From Pseudopedobacter sp038243635 (GTDB lineage: Bacteria > Bacteroidota > Bacteroidia > Sphingobacteriales > Sphingobacteriaceae): DNA of 64,000 nucleotides. The stretch spans positions 1 through 64,000 of the forward strand of contig JBBSQW010000016.1 of the NCBI GenBank assembly GCA_038243635.1. The letters are read 5' to 3'. Below, piece by piece: positions 52,089 to 61,008 of this stretch. Below the pieces are notes generated by a model. That model was not told where the DNA came from. It ran no database searches and saw only the letters and a list, made by a program, of their open reading frames with translations. A program made the position numbers and the translations under genes. Every line of letters begins with the position of its first letter. Within the stretch, counting starts at the first letter, position 1.

Positions 52089-54533
52089 TTACTTTTTGTT
52101 TTTAACGTAAGTATCTAACCAGTTGTTCATTTCCCAAAGCATGTGCAACACTGATTCTTTTGCTCGGTAAGCGTGTGCTTCTGATGGTAAAAAAACCAGT
52201 CTTGAAGTTGCTCCAAATCCTTTTAAAGCGCTGTAAAATCTTTCGCTTTGCATGGGGAAAGTACCCGAGTTATCATCGGCTTCGCCATGAATCAATAGCA
52301 GAGGAGTTTTAATTTTGTCGGCGTTAGCAAAAGGCGACATTTTATTATAAACATTGGGCGCTTGCCAATAACTTCTTTCTTCTGCCTGAAAACCGAAAGG
52401 AGTGAGCGTTCTGTTATAAGCGCCACTTCTTGCAATTCCTGCCGCAAATAGTTTAGTGTGCGCTAGTAAATTTGCGGTCATAAAGGCACCGTAAGAATGT
52501 CCACCAATCGCTATTCTTTTTGGATCGCCAATCCCCATAGTCACAATTTTGTTTACTGCAGCTTCCGCATTCTCGGTCAGTTGCTCAACAAAGGTGTCAT
52601 TAGGTTGGTCATTACTTTCGCCAACAATGGGCATATCTACATTATCCATTACGGCATACCCTTGAGTTACCCAATACAAAGGAGAAGCCCAGGAAACTGT
52701 GTTAAAACGATACGGAGACCCTTTCACTTGACCAGCTGCATTTATAGTTTTAAATTCGCGAGGATAGGCCCACATTAAAACAGGCAGCCTCCCTTTGGCA
52801 GGAGTATAACCTTGCGGAAGGTAAAGCATTGCACTAAGATTTAGTTTATCAGCTCGCTTATAGTTTAGCTTTTGTGTAATAACACCAAACAGTTGAGGGT
52901 AGGGATTTTTAAAAAATGTAAGTTGCTGGGTTTTTCCTCTTCTGAAGTCTAAGTTGAAATAGTTTTTAGGCTCAATCGCGGATTCTCTGCTGATAATGAG
53001 GTTATCTTTGTTATCGTAAAAAACTGGAAGCTCATAAAAAGGTGCTCTCGAGCGAAACAGCGTATCGGTAAGTTTAGTTTTCACGTTGAAACGAAGCAGA
53101 AACGGTCTATCTCCTTGTGGCGATGCGCCTTGCGAAATAGAGAAAATGTTTACGTTATTTGGATCAGCAGCCCTTCTGATCACATTATACTCTAACAATA
53201 AAACATCACGATTGTATTGATTTTTTGTTTTTACGAATTCGCCAGGATCAGAATAAGCATCCTCCGAATACCTATCCCAAAGGTTTACTCGATAGTTCGA
53301 GTTGCCCGGTTTTATAAAAACGCGACGTTCTCCACGGGTTTTAAACCAACGTTCATTTACCATGGCCATCTGATCATCGCCCCAATCAATAAAATTGAAA
53401 CGTAAGTAGCAATCGGCAAGTTTCTTTTTATTGTTGCTTCCGGCTTCTTGGGTATATAAAACATCCCTTATGGTTATCCGATTGTTTGGGTCGCCACCGT
53501 CTTGCGCTTCAACCCAAAAAACAGTCTGTGGTTTATCCGCTCTCCAAGAAAATTCTCGTGGTCCTTTTACTACAGCATCAAAACCTTGCGGCAAGTTGTC
53601 TGCTAGTGGAACCTTTGCCAGCTCACGCGTTAATTTTCCATATTTATCTCTAATTTCCACCTTGTAAGAGAAATGAGAAATTGGGACTAAATAGGAGTAG
53701 GGTTTTTGAATTACCGACATCATCACTAAGTCACCATCTGGCGAAAAGTCGAAACTTTTATAGATTTCTGGTCGGTTAAAATTAACTTTCTGCCCGTTAA
53801 GATAAACCAACTTTAGTTGTGACGTAAGGTAGTATTCAAACAGCACTTCGTCATTCGCATTCTTTAACAAATTCTGATAAGTGCGATTAGGCGCAATTTC
53901 ACCAGTTGACTGACTGATGTTCGGACCGTTTTCAACTGCACTTAAAGTTTGTAATGGTTTTTGGTCTGCTATGCAATTTGCTAAAATTGCGTTTCCATCT
54001 GGCGTCCATTTATATAACGTACCATAAATATCATTAAGCACAACATCTGCTAATCTCCTTGCAGTTTTAGCTGCTAAATCACCAATCCAGAGTTGAACTT
54101 GATTTTCTGTGGTAACACTAAAAGCCACCATTTTCTCATCAGGCGAAAAGCTTAAATCCTTTATTTTTGCATCTTTCGGAACTTCTGAAAAACTAAAGTC
54201 ATCGTTATCTCTAAGATCTTTTACAATTAGCGTGGCATAGTAGTTTGCCTTTGCATTACTTCTGTTTTTAGCGTGAACACGTAAGCCTGCAAGTTTTAAA
54301 AAAGGTTTTGATATTTCAGAGATAGAAGGATAACCCTCGGTTTCTAAAATTACCATAAAGTCTCCACTACTACTCACCATTACCGACTTTGTGGTAGAGG
54401 CTTCTACAATTTCAACCATGTCTTTAGGAGGTTTCTGATAACCAGAAACCTCTTGTGAAAAAGACAAATTTGAATGTGCTATAAAAAATGCAAATAGGGC
54501 ATAAGACCCAGTTTTTGTAAGGTTAAACCCCAT
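52089..54533 (-). CDS. Secreted S9-family prolyl oligopeptidase-like peptidase
   Basis: The protein has 814 residues. A signal peptide (YALFAFFIAHSNLSFSQ) suggests a periplasmic site. A beta-propeller (about 60-550, with DLSFSPDEKMVAFSVT and similar blades) precedes the alpha/beta-hydrolase domain. The catalytic triad is visible: Ser in AIGGHSYGAFMTANLL, Asp in LLIHGEADDNSGTFP and His in LPSEAHAYRAKES. The long form with MWAYPREFK near the oxyanion region is like the glutamyl endopeptidase/S9C-type proteins of Bacteroidota and chloroplasts. It lies five bases downstream of an M42 peptidase gene, so both are in one operon. Confidence 0.92.
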   Translation of the reverse strand: MGFNLTKTGSYALFAFFIAHSNLSFSQEVSGYQKPPKDMVEIVEASTTKSVMVSSSGDFMVILETEGYPSISEISKPFLKLAGLRVHAKNRSNAKANYYATLIVKDLRDNDDFSFSEVPKDAKIKDLSFSPDEKMVAFSVTTENQVQLWIGDLAAKTARRLADVVLNDIYGTLYKWTPDGNAILANCIADQKPLQTLSAVENGPNISQSTGEIAPNRTYQNLLKNANDEVLFEYYLTSQLKLVYLNGQKVNFNRPEIYKSFDFSPDGDLVMMSVIQKPYSYLVPISHFSYKVEIRDKYGKLTRELAKVPLADNLPQGFDAVVKGPREFSWRADKPQTVFWVEAQDGGDPNNRITIRDVLYTQEAGSNNKKKLADCYLRFNFIDWGDDQMAMVNERWFKTRGERRVFIKPGNSNYRVNLWDRYSEDAYSDPGEFVKTKNQYNRDVLLLEYNVIRRAADPNNVNIFSISQGASPQGDRPFLLRFNVKTKLTDTLFRSRAPFYELPVFYDNKDNLIISRESAIEPKNYFNLDFRRGKTQQLTFFKNPYPQLFGVITQKLNYKRADKLNLSAMLYLPQGYTPAKGRLPVLMWAYPREFKTINAAGQVKGSPYRFNTVSWASPLYWVTQGYAVMDNVDMPIVGESNDQPNDTFVEQLTENAEAAVNKIVTMGIGDPKRIAIGGHSYGAFMTANLLAHTKLFAAGIARSGAYNRTLTPFGFQAEERSYWQAPNVYNKMSPFANADKIKTPLLLIHGEADDNSGTFPMQSERFYSALKGFGATSRLVFLPSEAHAYRAKESVLHMLWEMNNWLDTYVKNKK

Positions 54534-54538
54534 TAATT

Positions 54539-55660
54539 CTATTTGATGTATTTAAAATCCTGATCTTTTTTTATCGCTAACAAAGAATGATAAATTAAGC
54601 TGATGACGTTGTCCACATCTTCTTTATGAATCATTTCTACGGTAGTATGCATATAACGCAGCGGCAAAGAAATTAGTGCAGAAACTACACCTTCGTTTGA
54701 ATATGCAAAAGCATCAGTATCTGTCCCGGTTGAGCGGGAAGATGCTTGTCTTTGGAAGGGGATATTGTTTTTCTCGGCAGTTGCTACCAACAATTTATTC
54801 AAATTAACCTGAACTGCAGGGGCATAAGAAACCACCGGACCTTTACCGCATGCCAAATCGCCTTGAGTTATTTTGCTGATCATTGGAGTAGTTGTGTCGT
54901 GGGTTACATCGGTAATAATGGCGACATCTGGTTTAATTCGGTGCGCAATCATTTCGGCACCACGCAAACCGATTTCTTCCTGTACTGCATTAACAATATA
55001 CAATCCAAAATCTAGTTTCTGTTTATTTTCTTTTAATAAACGGGCAACTTCGGCAATCATAAAACCACCTGCTCTGTTATCTAAAGCCCTACCAACATAG
55101 TACCTGTCGTTTAAAACCATAAATTGGTCTTCATAAGTAATTACGCAACCCACATGAACGCCTAGTTTTTCAACTTCTTCTTTAGAGGTACAGCCACAAT
55201 CTAAAAAGATGTTTTTTAGCTGTGGAGTTTCTTCCTTTTCGCCACCGTGACGGGTGTGAATTGCTGGCCAGCCAAAAACTGCTGTAACCGGCCCCTTATC
55301 GGTATGGATAATCACGCGTTTTGAAGGTGCAATTTGATGGTCAGAGCCACCGTTTCTAATCACATAAATTAAACCATCGCTGGTAATGTAATTTACAAAC
55401 CAAGATATCTCATCGGCATGAGCCTCAATAACTACTTTGTACTTTGCTTTCGGGTTAATTACCGCAACCGCGGTTCCGTAATTATCAACAAAAGTTTCAT
55501 CAACATAAGGTTTAATATATGCTAACCAAAGCTTTTGCCCTTCCCATTCAAAACCGGTTGGAGACGGGTTATTGATATATTTTTCTAAAAATGATAACGA
55601 TTTCTTATTTACAACAGCAACGTGTTTATGAGTTTTTGAATCTTCTTTTTTTTTAGCCAT
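54539..55660 (-). CDS. M42-family metallopeptidase (glutamyl/aspartyl aminopeptidase-like)
   Basis: The protein has 373 residues and no signal peptide; it is a cytosolic aminopeptidase forming large tetrahedral complexes in known members. The two-metal site is visible: His-Asp in VVIEAHADEISWFV, Asp in GRALDNRAGGFM, the catalytic Glu-Glu in AVQEEIGLRGAEM, Asp in ITDVTHDTT and the last His in LRYMHTTVEMIHKED. The family is also called endoglucanase M, but peptidase is the proper activity. It heads the M42-S9-HerA operon. The basic N-terminus MAKKKEDSKTHKH is a short extension. Confidence 0.92.
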   Translation of the reverse strand: MAKKKEDSKTHKHVAVVNKKSLSFLEKYINNPSPTGFEWEGQKLWLAYIKPYVDETFVDNYGTAVAVINPKAKYKVVIEAHADEISWFVNYITSDGLIYVIRNGGSDHQIAPSKRVIIHTDKGPVTAVFGWPAIHTRHGGEKEETPQLKNIFLDCGCTSKEEVEKLGVHVGCVITYEDQFMVLNDRYYVGRALDNRAGGFMIAEVARLLKENKQKLDFGLYIVNAVQEEIGLRGAEMIAHRIKPDVAIITDVTHDTTTPMISKITQGDLACGKGPVVSYAPAVQVNLNKLLVATAEKNNIPFQRQASSRSTGTDTDAFAYSNEGVVSALISLPLRYMHTTVEMIHKEDVDNVISLIYHSLLAIKKDQDFKYIK

Positions 55661-55746
55661 TTATTTTTTGATTATTGAATAAGAACAAATATAAAAAACT
55701 TGAGATAAGGGCAGGTCATTTAAAGGTTTTCTTCTGTTTATGTTTT

Positions 55747-56277
55747 TTATTTGCTGAATTTGCTAAAGAAATCCCACAATACAATGCCGGTGCTTATCGC
55801 AATGTTAAAGGAATGTTTTGTGCCGAATTGCGGTATTTCTAAACAAGTATCAATGTTGTGCATTACTTGTTCGCTTACGCCGTTCACTTCGTTTCCAAAA
55901 AAGAAAGCATATTTTTTTTCCTGATCAGGATTAAAATCCAGTAAACTTACACTGTTCTCGGCTTGCTCAATCGCTACAATTTGATAGTGTTCGGCCTTCA
56001 ATTTTTCAACCGCTGCCAAACTGTTCTCAAAATATTCCCATTTAATGGATTGCGTTGCCCCTAAAGCAGTTTTTTCTATTTCACGATGTGGAGGTTGAGC
56101 GGTAATTCCGCATAAATAAATAGCTTCTACTGCAAATCCGTCCGCAGTTCTAAATGCCGATCCAACATTGTGTAAGCTCCTCACATTATCTAAAACTACA
56201 ACAACCGGCAGTTTTTTTTGAGTTTGAAACTCTTCAATTGTTGGTCTGTTAAGCTCATCAAGCTTTAGCTTTCTCAT
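55747..56277 (-). CDS. TrmH/SpoU-family RNA 2'-O-methyltransferase
   Basis: The protein has 176 residues, the short SPOUT form without an N-terminal substrate-binding domain. Motif 1 is VVVLDNVRSLHNVGSAFRTA, with the catalytic Asn and Arg. Motif 2 is FFFGNEVNGVSEQVM and motif 3 is IPQFGTKHSFNIAISTGIVL, which forms the SAM knot. The target is tRNA or rRNA ribose; the position is not clear from sequence. It is 86 bp upstream of the M42 gene on the same strand and could be co-transcribed. Confidence 0.88.
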   Translation of the reverse strand: MRKLKLDELNRPTIEEFQTQKKLPVVVVLDNVRSLHNVGSAFRTADGFAVEAIYLCGITAQPPHREIEKTALGATQSIKWEYFENSLAAVEKLKAEHYQIVAIEQAENSVSLLDFNPDQEKKYAFFFGNEVNGVSEQVMHNIDTCLEIPQFGTKHSFNIAISTGIVLWDFFSKFSK

Positions 56278-56603
56278 GGGCGCAAATATAGCAAGCTAAC
56301 GCCGATAAAAAAGGGGATGGCTGTAAAGGTTTTTTTTTCTAAGGTGTTGGATTGCTTTAATGATTCTTCAAATAGGTAGTGTCATTGAAAGTTGTTGCGT
56401 TATCTGGATGATAGGAGAAATCTCCATGTTTTAAGCAATCCGCCAGTGCGTCTAAAACACCAATAGCGTTCTCATCTTACCGCAATCGAAAGAACAAGAA
56501 TGGCGAAAGAGCCTCCTAAATATCAACGTTGTAATACCAGTCTACGAAATACAACTAAGCAATAAGAATATAATTCTTCACGGTAAAGTGACAAAATAAA
56601 CAT
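56278..56603. other. Intergenic region with a degraded repeat
   Basis: No coding frame is evident in these 326 bp. GTCATTGAAAGTTGTTGCG (from 56382) and GATAGGAGAAATCTCC (from 56411) resemble one half of the repeat at 27938-28036, followed by AAGCAATCCGCC, a piece of the family seen at 47338. The other arms are lost or scrambled. Confidence 0.45.
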
Positions 56604-57512
56604 CTATTCTTCTATTTCAATAGCTTCTGTTGTAAACTTATAAGAATAGTTACTGACTCGAATTGGTTTTTTGATTTTTTCACTGATGGCATCAACCAAA
56701 GAAACACCATAATAAAAAATAAACGAGGAGTAAAATATGAAAAGCATTACCAATAAAATGGCTCCTGAAGTGCCGTAGATTTCGCCAATGTTGGAGTCGA
56801 TTAACAGTGTGCGCATCACTAACTTTCCAACGGTTAGCAAAACTCCCGTAAAAACAGAGCTTAAAATCACTGCTTTCCAAACAGGTCTGCCGTTTCCAGT
56901 GAACCTGAATGCGATGCAAAACCATAAAGTGGTTGTGATAAAAAATACCAGTTCGTTTATAAAACCATTTAATATGGGGATGCTATTTTGTAAACTGTCT
57001 TCTAAAAAAAGGCGAACGCCTTCAAAAGCGAAGGCAATAAAAAGCAGAATACCACCCGTGGTGATTATTCCTAATGACTTCAATCGCTGTTTTAAGTTAA
57101 AATAAAAACCAGAACCTTCGTTTAAACTGATAGACCAAAGCTGATTGATGGAGTTTCTGATGATAATAAAAAGCGTGGTGGATACAAATAGCAGAAAAAT
57201 AAAGCTGAGAATCGCGAAAAACCAGTTACTGCCTAAATGCATTAAGTTTTTTAAGATATTACGGATTTCTTCTGCGCTATTGTCGCCAATAATACCAGAC
57301 AATTTATCGATAATATTAACGCTAAATTCTTTGCGATTTAAAAACGTTCCGAATATCTGTAAAATTACTACCAATATTGCGGGTATCGCAAAAGTGCCAA
57401 AAAAAGCAGTGGCTGCTGCAATTCTTAAAGGATCGTTTTTGATCAAGTTCAAAGCCGCCGCCTTTAATAACGAACCTGTAACTTCTAGGTTTTTTTTTCT
57501 AAATAACTGCAT
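56604..57512 (-). CDS. YihY/BrkB-family inner membrane protein
   Basis: The protein has 302 residues and six hydrophobic segments, the usual layout. The family was once called ribonuclease BN, but that activity belongs to another protein; its actual role is unclear, with transport suggested. NDPLRIAAATAFFGTFAIPA in TM1 and the segment EIYGTSGAILLVMLFIFYSS near TM6 match the YihY pattern (G..Gs.i.ll.w.Yys). A short basic N-terminus precedes. It stands alone upstream of the TPP riboswitch, divergently oriented. Confidence 0.85.
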   Translation of the reverse strand: MQLFRKKNLEVTGSLLKAAALNLIKNDPLRIAAATAFFGTFAIPAILVVILQIFGTFLNRKEFSVNIIDKLSGIIGDNSAEEIRNILKNLMHLGSNWFFAILSFIFLLFVSTTLFIIIRNSINQLWSISLNEGSGFYFNLKQRLKSLGIITTGGILLFIAFAFEGVRLFLEDSLQNSIPILNGFINELVFFITTTLWFCIAFRFTGNGRPVWKAVILSSVFTGVLLTVGKLVMRTLLIDSNIGEIYGTSGAILLVMLFIFYSSFIFYYGVSLVDAISEKIKKPIRVSNYSYKFTTEAIEIEE

Positions 57513-57617
57513 TGATTAAACATAAGCAAAGATTGTACTAATTTTCTTTTAAGCGTTGATTTTTAAATTGGTTTAATTTACATTATCTAATCTATAAAAT
57601 TCCATTATCTTTACCCC

Positions 57618-57800
57618 ATCAAATAGGGGTGCCCTAAATTTTCGGGCTGAGAACATACCCATTGGGAAGTAAAAGGTAAATGGTTTAAGGTAAAAAGGAT
57701 TTATTCCTATGCCTGAAACCTTAAACCCTACACCTTTCCATGCACCTGATCCGGATAATGCCGGCGTAGGGAAATAGGTAAAAGAGAATTTTTTCTCCCT
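57618..57800 (+). ncRNA. TPP riboswitch (THI element)
   Basis: The conserved parts appear in order: GGGGTGCCC near 57626-57634, GGGCTGAGAA near 57645-57654, ACCC at 57657-57660, a long variable arm, then ACCTGATCCGGATAATGCCG and GCGTAGGGA to 57771. This is the standard aptamer that binds thiamine pyrophosphate. The P3 arm is long (about 80 bp). A short hairpin with AGAGAATTTTTTCTC (57783-57797) follows and could be the expression platform. TATCTTTA at 57606-57613 is a likely promoter -7 box. It precedes pnuT by 32 bp. Confidence 0.95.
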
Positions 57801-57831
57801 TATTTGGATTAATATTTTAATATTTTTTCAA

Positions 57832-58461
57832 ATGAACATTTCTGATTGGTTTAATCTATTGATAAGTCAAATTTTAGCTACAGGTTGGCTAGAGTGGGTC
57901 GCAGTGCTTTTTGGTGTCACCGAAGTTTTGTTAGCTCGTAAAAACAAAGTTTTGCTTTATCCAGCAGGCATTATTTCTATTGTGACTTCTGCATTTTTGT
58001 TAGTTGATGCTAAACTTTATGCAGAAACCGCTCTCAGCATGTATTATTTGGTCATGAGTATTTACGGCTGGGCTATGTGGAGTTCACGCAGTAAATCTGC
58101 AGCTGGTTCAATTACTAAAAGCTCCCAAAAAGAGGTAATCATTACTTTGAGTATTGCTTTTTTGGGATGGGGATTTTTGTACATCATCTTAAAAAACTTT
58201 ACCGATTCTGATGTGCCAATTATGGATGCTTTTGTTTCATCCACAGCTTGGGCAGGTATGTGGCTTTTAACCAAGCGAAAACTCGAGAATTGGATCTGGT
58301 TAAACGTATCAAACATAGTAGCCATACCGTTATTGTTCCACAAAAACCTAGTGATGTTTGCTTTACTAACCATGTTTTTGTTTGTAATTGCAATTTTTGG
58401 TTACTTAGATTGGGACAGAATTTTAAAACAGAAAGCTAATCAAAACCTACAACCTTCATAA
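57832..58461 (+). CDS. pnuT: PnuC-family transporter, probably for thiamine (PnuT)
   Basis: The protein has 209 residues with about seven hydrophobic segments, the PnuC fold. LEWVAVLFGVTEVLLARKNK, YPAGIISIVTSAFLLVDAKL and YYLVMSIYGWAMW are family signatures, and STAWAGMWLLTKRKLENWIW follows. PnuC proteins move nicotinamide riboside, riboflavin or thiamine by facilitated diffusion and are trapped by a kinase. The TPP riboswitch directly upstream indicates thiamine as the substrate, repressed when TPP is abundant. No thiamine kinase or pyrophosphokinase is adjacent. It is followed after 10 bp by a flavoprotein gene. Confidence 0.9.
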   Translation: MNISDWFNLLISQILATGWLEWVAVLFGVTEVLLARKNKVLLYPAGIISIVTSAFLLVDAKLYAETALSMYYLVMSIYGWAMWSSRSKSAAGSITKSSQKEVIITLSIAFLGWGFLYIILKNFTDSDVPIMDAFVSSTAWAGMWLLTKRKLENWIWLNVSNIVAIPLLFHKNLVMFALLTMFLFVIAIFGYLDWDRILKQKANQNLQPS

Positions 58462-58471
58462 TATAAATAGC

Positions 58472-59548
58472 ATGGAAAAATCCTTCGAAAAAATAACTAA
58501 CCAGATGGCTGCCAAAGCGGAAGAAATTGCCCAACTGCCTGCAGAATGGCTAGAGGTTATCTATGAAGAGAACTGGTTTAAGCTATTTGTCCCTAAATAT
58601 TTAAACGGTTTGGGCTTAAGTATGCCCCAAATTTTAGCAGTGGAAGAAGAATTAGCAAAAAAAGACGGAAGTTTAGCGTGGACAGTTACGCTTTGTGCCG
58701 GCGCAGCTTGGTTTGTTGGCTTTTTAGATACCGATTTAGCAACTGAGGTTTTTAAAGATCCCAAAGTTTGCTTTGCAGGGAGTGGTTTTGTTGGAGGAAC
58801 CGCAAATAAAATTGACGGAAGTTATGTGGTAAACGGAAGCTGGACTTACGCCAGTGGTGCACTTCACGCCACTCATTTAACTGCGAATTGCAAAATTTTG
58901 GATAACGGAAAACCTGTTTTCAATAAGGATGGTGGGTCTTTAGTAAAAGCATTTCTTTTGAAAAGAAGCGAGGTCGAGATTTTAGACGGTTGGACTTACA
59001 TGGGGATGGTTGCCACTGCCAGCCATGCTTTTGATGTGAAAGAACAGAAGGTGCCGTTAAACCGGAGTTTCGATATTTTACCAGAGAAAGCCATGTTGCC
59101 AGATCCAGTGTTTAAATATCCATTTTTGCAACTTGCAGAAGCTACTTTGGTGGCTAATGTATTAGGTATTACGCAGCATTTTATCAACTTGGTTGATGAA
59201 TGCTTTTGGGTAAGGAATGAAAAACGAAAATATGATAAGCCACATTTAGACTATTACAAAGAATTAAGAGCTAACGCCCTTCAAGATATTTTAAACTTAA
59301 GGATGGAGTTTTACAACGTGATTGAAAAATCTTGGGGAGAGTTAGAAGCCAAGCATAAAATTACCGAAGCCACCTTGAAGGCGATAAGTGAGCTTAGCAG
59401 AGCTTTAGCGGTAACTTGTAGAGATAAATCGTCGAAACTGCATCCTTTTGCAGGTTTAGAAGCGGCCAAAAGACATACGGAAATTAACAGGGTATGGCGA
59501 GATATGAATACAGTAAGCCAGCATGCATTGCTGATTTTTCCGTTTTAA
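58472..59548 (+). CDS. Acyl-CoA dehydrogenase-superfamily flavoprotein, group D monooxygenase-like
   Basis: The protein has 358 residues of the ACAD fold: the N-terminal helical part, AVEEELAKKDGSLAWTVTLC, a middle beta domain with KIDGSYVVNGSWTYASGALH, and the C-terminal helical domain. The end NRVWRDMNTVSQHALLIFPF has the R-x-W-R-D..T..Q-H pattern of flavin-dependent two-component monooxygenases (PF08028 type) more than that of CoA dehydrogenases, and the typical catalytic Glu is not evident. It starts 10 bp after pnuT, so it should share the TPP-riboswitch transcript. Substrate and partner reductase are unknown; a thiamine-related role is inference from context only. Confidence 0.75.
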   Translation: MEKSFEKITNQMAAKAEEIAQLPAEWLEVIYEENWFKLFVPKYLNGLGLSMPQILAVEEELAKKDGSLAWTVTLCAGAAWFVGFLDTDLATEVFKDPKVCFAGSGFVGGTANKIDGSYVVNGSWTYASGALHATHLTANCKILDNGKPVFNKDGGSLVKAFLLKRSEVEILDGWTYMGMVATASHAFDVKEQKVPLNRSFDILPEKAMLPDPVFKYPFLQLAEATLVANVLGITQHFINLVDECFWVRNEKRKYDKPHLDYYKELRANALQDILNLRMEFYNVIEKSWGELEAKHKITEATLKAISELSRALAVTCRDKSSKLHPFAGLEAAKRHTEINRVWRDMNTVSQHALLIFPF

Positions 59549-59567
59549 TCCATTACAACAATAAAGT

Positions 59568-60278
59568 TTAAGCAGAAAAAAATACAGCTTTCGCCACTAA
59601 AAAAACGGTGACTACGTCAAAAGCTCTTGCAAATTTTAACAAATCTCCGAATGAACTTGTGCCTAGTTTTTTCCGGATATTTTTTCGATGAGTTTCTACC
59701 GTTTGTGGTGAAATGAATAATTGTTTACCACAGTCTATAGCTGTTTCTCCTTTTGTAAAACATTTTAGTATTTCAATTTCTCTTTTAGTTAGCTTAGAAA
59801 AAGATCCAATGTTTTCTCTCAGAAAACGGTTTTCTTCCAGTATTTTATCAGCCTTTATAGAAATAGATTGTGTAGTATCAAGAGGGATTGATTGTGTGAT
59901 TAGTAAGAGGGGCTGGTTAAAATCATCACGCATTAATATTTTGGTGCAGCTCATGTGCCATGTCCAAAAGTTTTGTTTTTGTATTTTAACCTGTTGGAGG
60001 TATGATACACTCTCGTCATCATTATTACGATCTAATAAACCAAGTATTTTTGGCAGATAAGTCTCTACATCTTCTGGATTAAAAAAATTATCATAATATC
60101 CCTCTTTTCCCAACTTAATGAGCTTATTCAATGTAACGTTCAGTTGTTTTAAGCCCCTATCGCACATCCAAACAACTGAACCGTCTGCAATTTTGTGTAC
60201 AATGGTAACGCAAGGTAACACCAAGGTTGTTTTTGCAAGTGCTACAATCTGTGCTGCTATCTGCTCATCTAATGTCAT
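59568..60278 (-). CDS. LuxR-family transcriptional regulator with N-terminal PAS-like domain
   Basis: The protein has 236 residues. The C-terminal GerE-type helix-turn-helix is clear: LTKREIEILKCFTKGETAID, then LFISPQTVETHRKNIRKKLG. The N-terminal part (about 1-150, with TIVHKIADGSVVWMCDRGLK and NFWTWHMSCTKILMRDDFNQ) looks like a PAS fold, as in many Bacteroidota one-component LuxR proteins; its signal is unknown. There is no receiver domain. It converges on the flavoprotein gene with a 19-bp gap. Upstream is a long gap without genes. Confidence 0.85.
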   Translation of the reverse strand: MTLDEQIAAQIVALAKTTLVLPCVTIVHKIADGSVVWMCDRGLKQLNVTLNKLIKLGKEGYYDNFFNPEDVETYLPKILGLLDRNNDDESVSYLQQVKIQKQNFWTWHMSCTKILMRDDFNQPLLLITQSIPLDTTQSISIKADKILEENRFLRENIGSFSKLTKREIEILKCFTKGETAIDCGKQLFISPQTVETHRKNIRKKLGTSSFGDLLKFARAFDVVTVFLVAKAVFFSA

Positions 60279-60958
60279 TCCAGAATGTTATAAATAGGTT
60301 TATTGGTCTAAAGGCTAAAATTAAATATACAGCTTTAATTTGGTAACGAGAAATAATTTTTTGTTAGGATTAAAAAAAAAGATATGAATAAATGCCTCTT
60401 TTTAACGTGAAAATCAATTGATTAAGATCTAGTACTTCAAATTATTTCGGCTTTAAGCCTAGCCCAATGTTCCTCAATTTTCGTATTCGCATTGTTATTG
60501 TCAACCTTAACTTCCATATTGACATATGGTATCGAGATCTTGTAATTTGGATTTTAAACCATCTGTTTAGTTACCCTGTTAACGCTCATTTTTCAACAAA
60601 ATTCACTTTTGAACAAAAAGACGCAGATGTGGTTTTTAAAATTTAGTTTTTGTTCCTATGCGTAAAGGTTAATATTTACTTCTCGAGTGGATGTACTTGC
60701 GAAGTTATAAAGAAGTTTTTTAGTTGTAATCTTACACTGATTTTTATGGAGATATTAAACGTTGCGGTAAATCAATCATTGTTTTTTATTAGACAGTAAA
60801 AAAACAAATATTGGGTACTACTAAAAAAAGATTAGAAACTGTAAACATTTGATACGAGTTTTTCTGAAAGACTGATGTCGGTAATGACCTATTTTCTTTA
60901 CGATGCTGTTCGTTAAAACAAGAGCCTAATTTATTGGCGTAAGTTAGCCGTTTTACGT
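60279..60958. other. Long AT-rich region without a clear gene
   Basis: About 680 bp between the divergent LuxR and efp genes, beyond the efp promoter. On the minus strand, 60437-60589 reads as a short frame with one internal TAA (VNMEVKVDNNNANTKIEEHW in the second half), perhaps a decayed remnant. I see no tRNA, terminator or repeat. Confidence 0.45.
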
Positions 60959-60988
60959 TTGTAGTGTAGCAGATATTCCTTATTTTAG
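60959..60988 (+). promoter_or_regulatory. Putative promoter of efp
   Basis: TTG at 60959-60961 and TATTTTAG at 60981-60988 are separated by 19 bp, the same spacing as at the tetR and M61 promoters. The efp ATG is 20 bp downstream. Confidence 0.5.
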
Positions 60989-61008
60989 CAACCGAAAGAA
61001 ATTACGAT

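Noticed and set aside
58472..59548. Ordinary acyl-CoA dehydrogenase of fatty acid oxidation
   Set aside because: The C-terminal W-R-D..T..Q-H pattern and the thiamine transport context do not fit, and no beta-oxidation genes are adjacent.
60437..60589. Minus-strand frame with one internal stop that reads protein-like in its second half
   Set aside because: Too short and interrupted to call a pseudogene without a match to a known protein.
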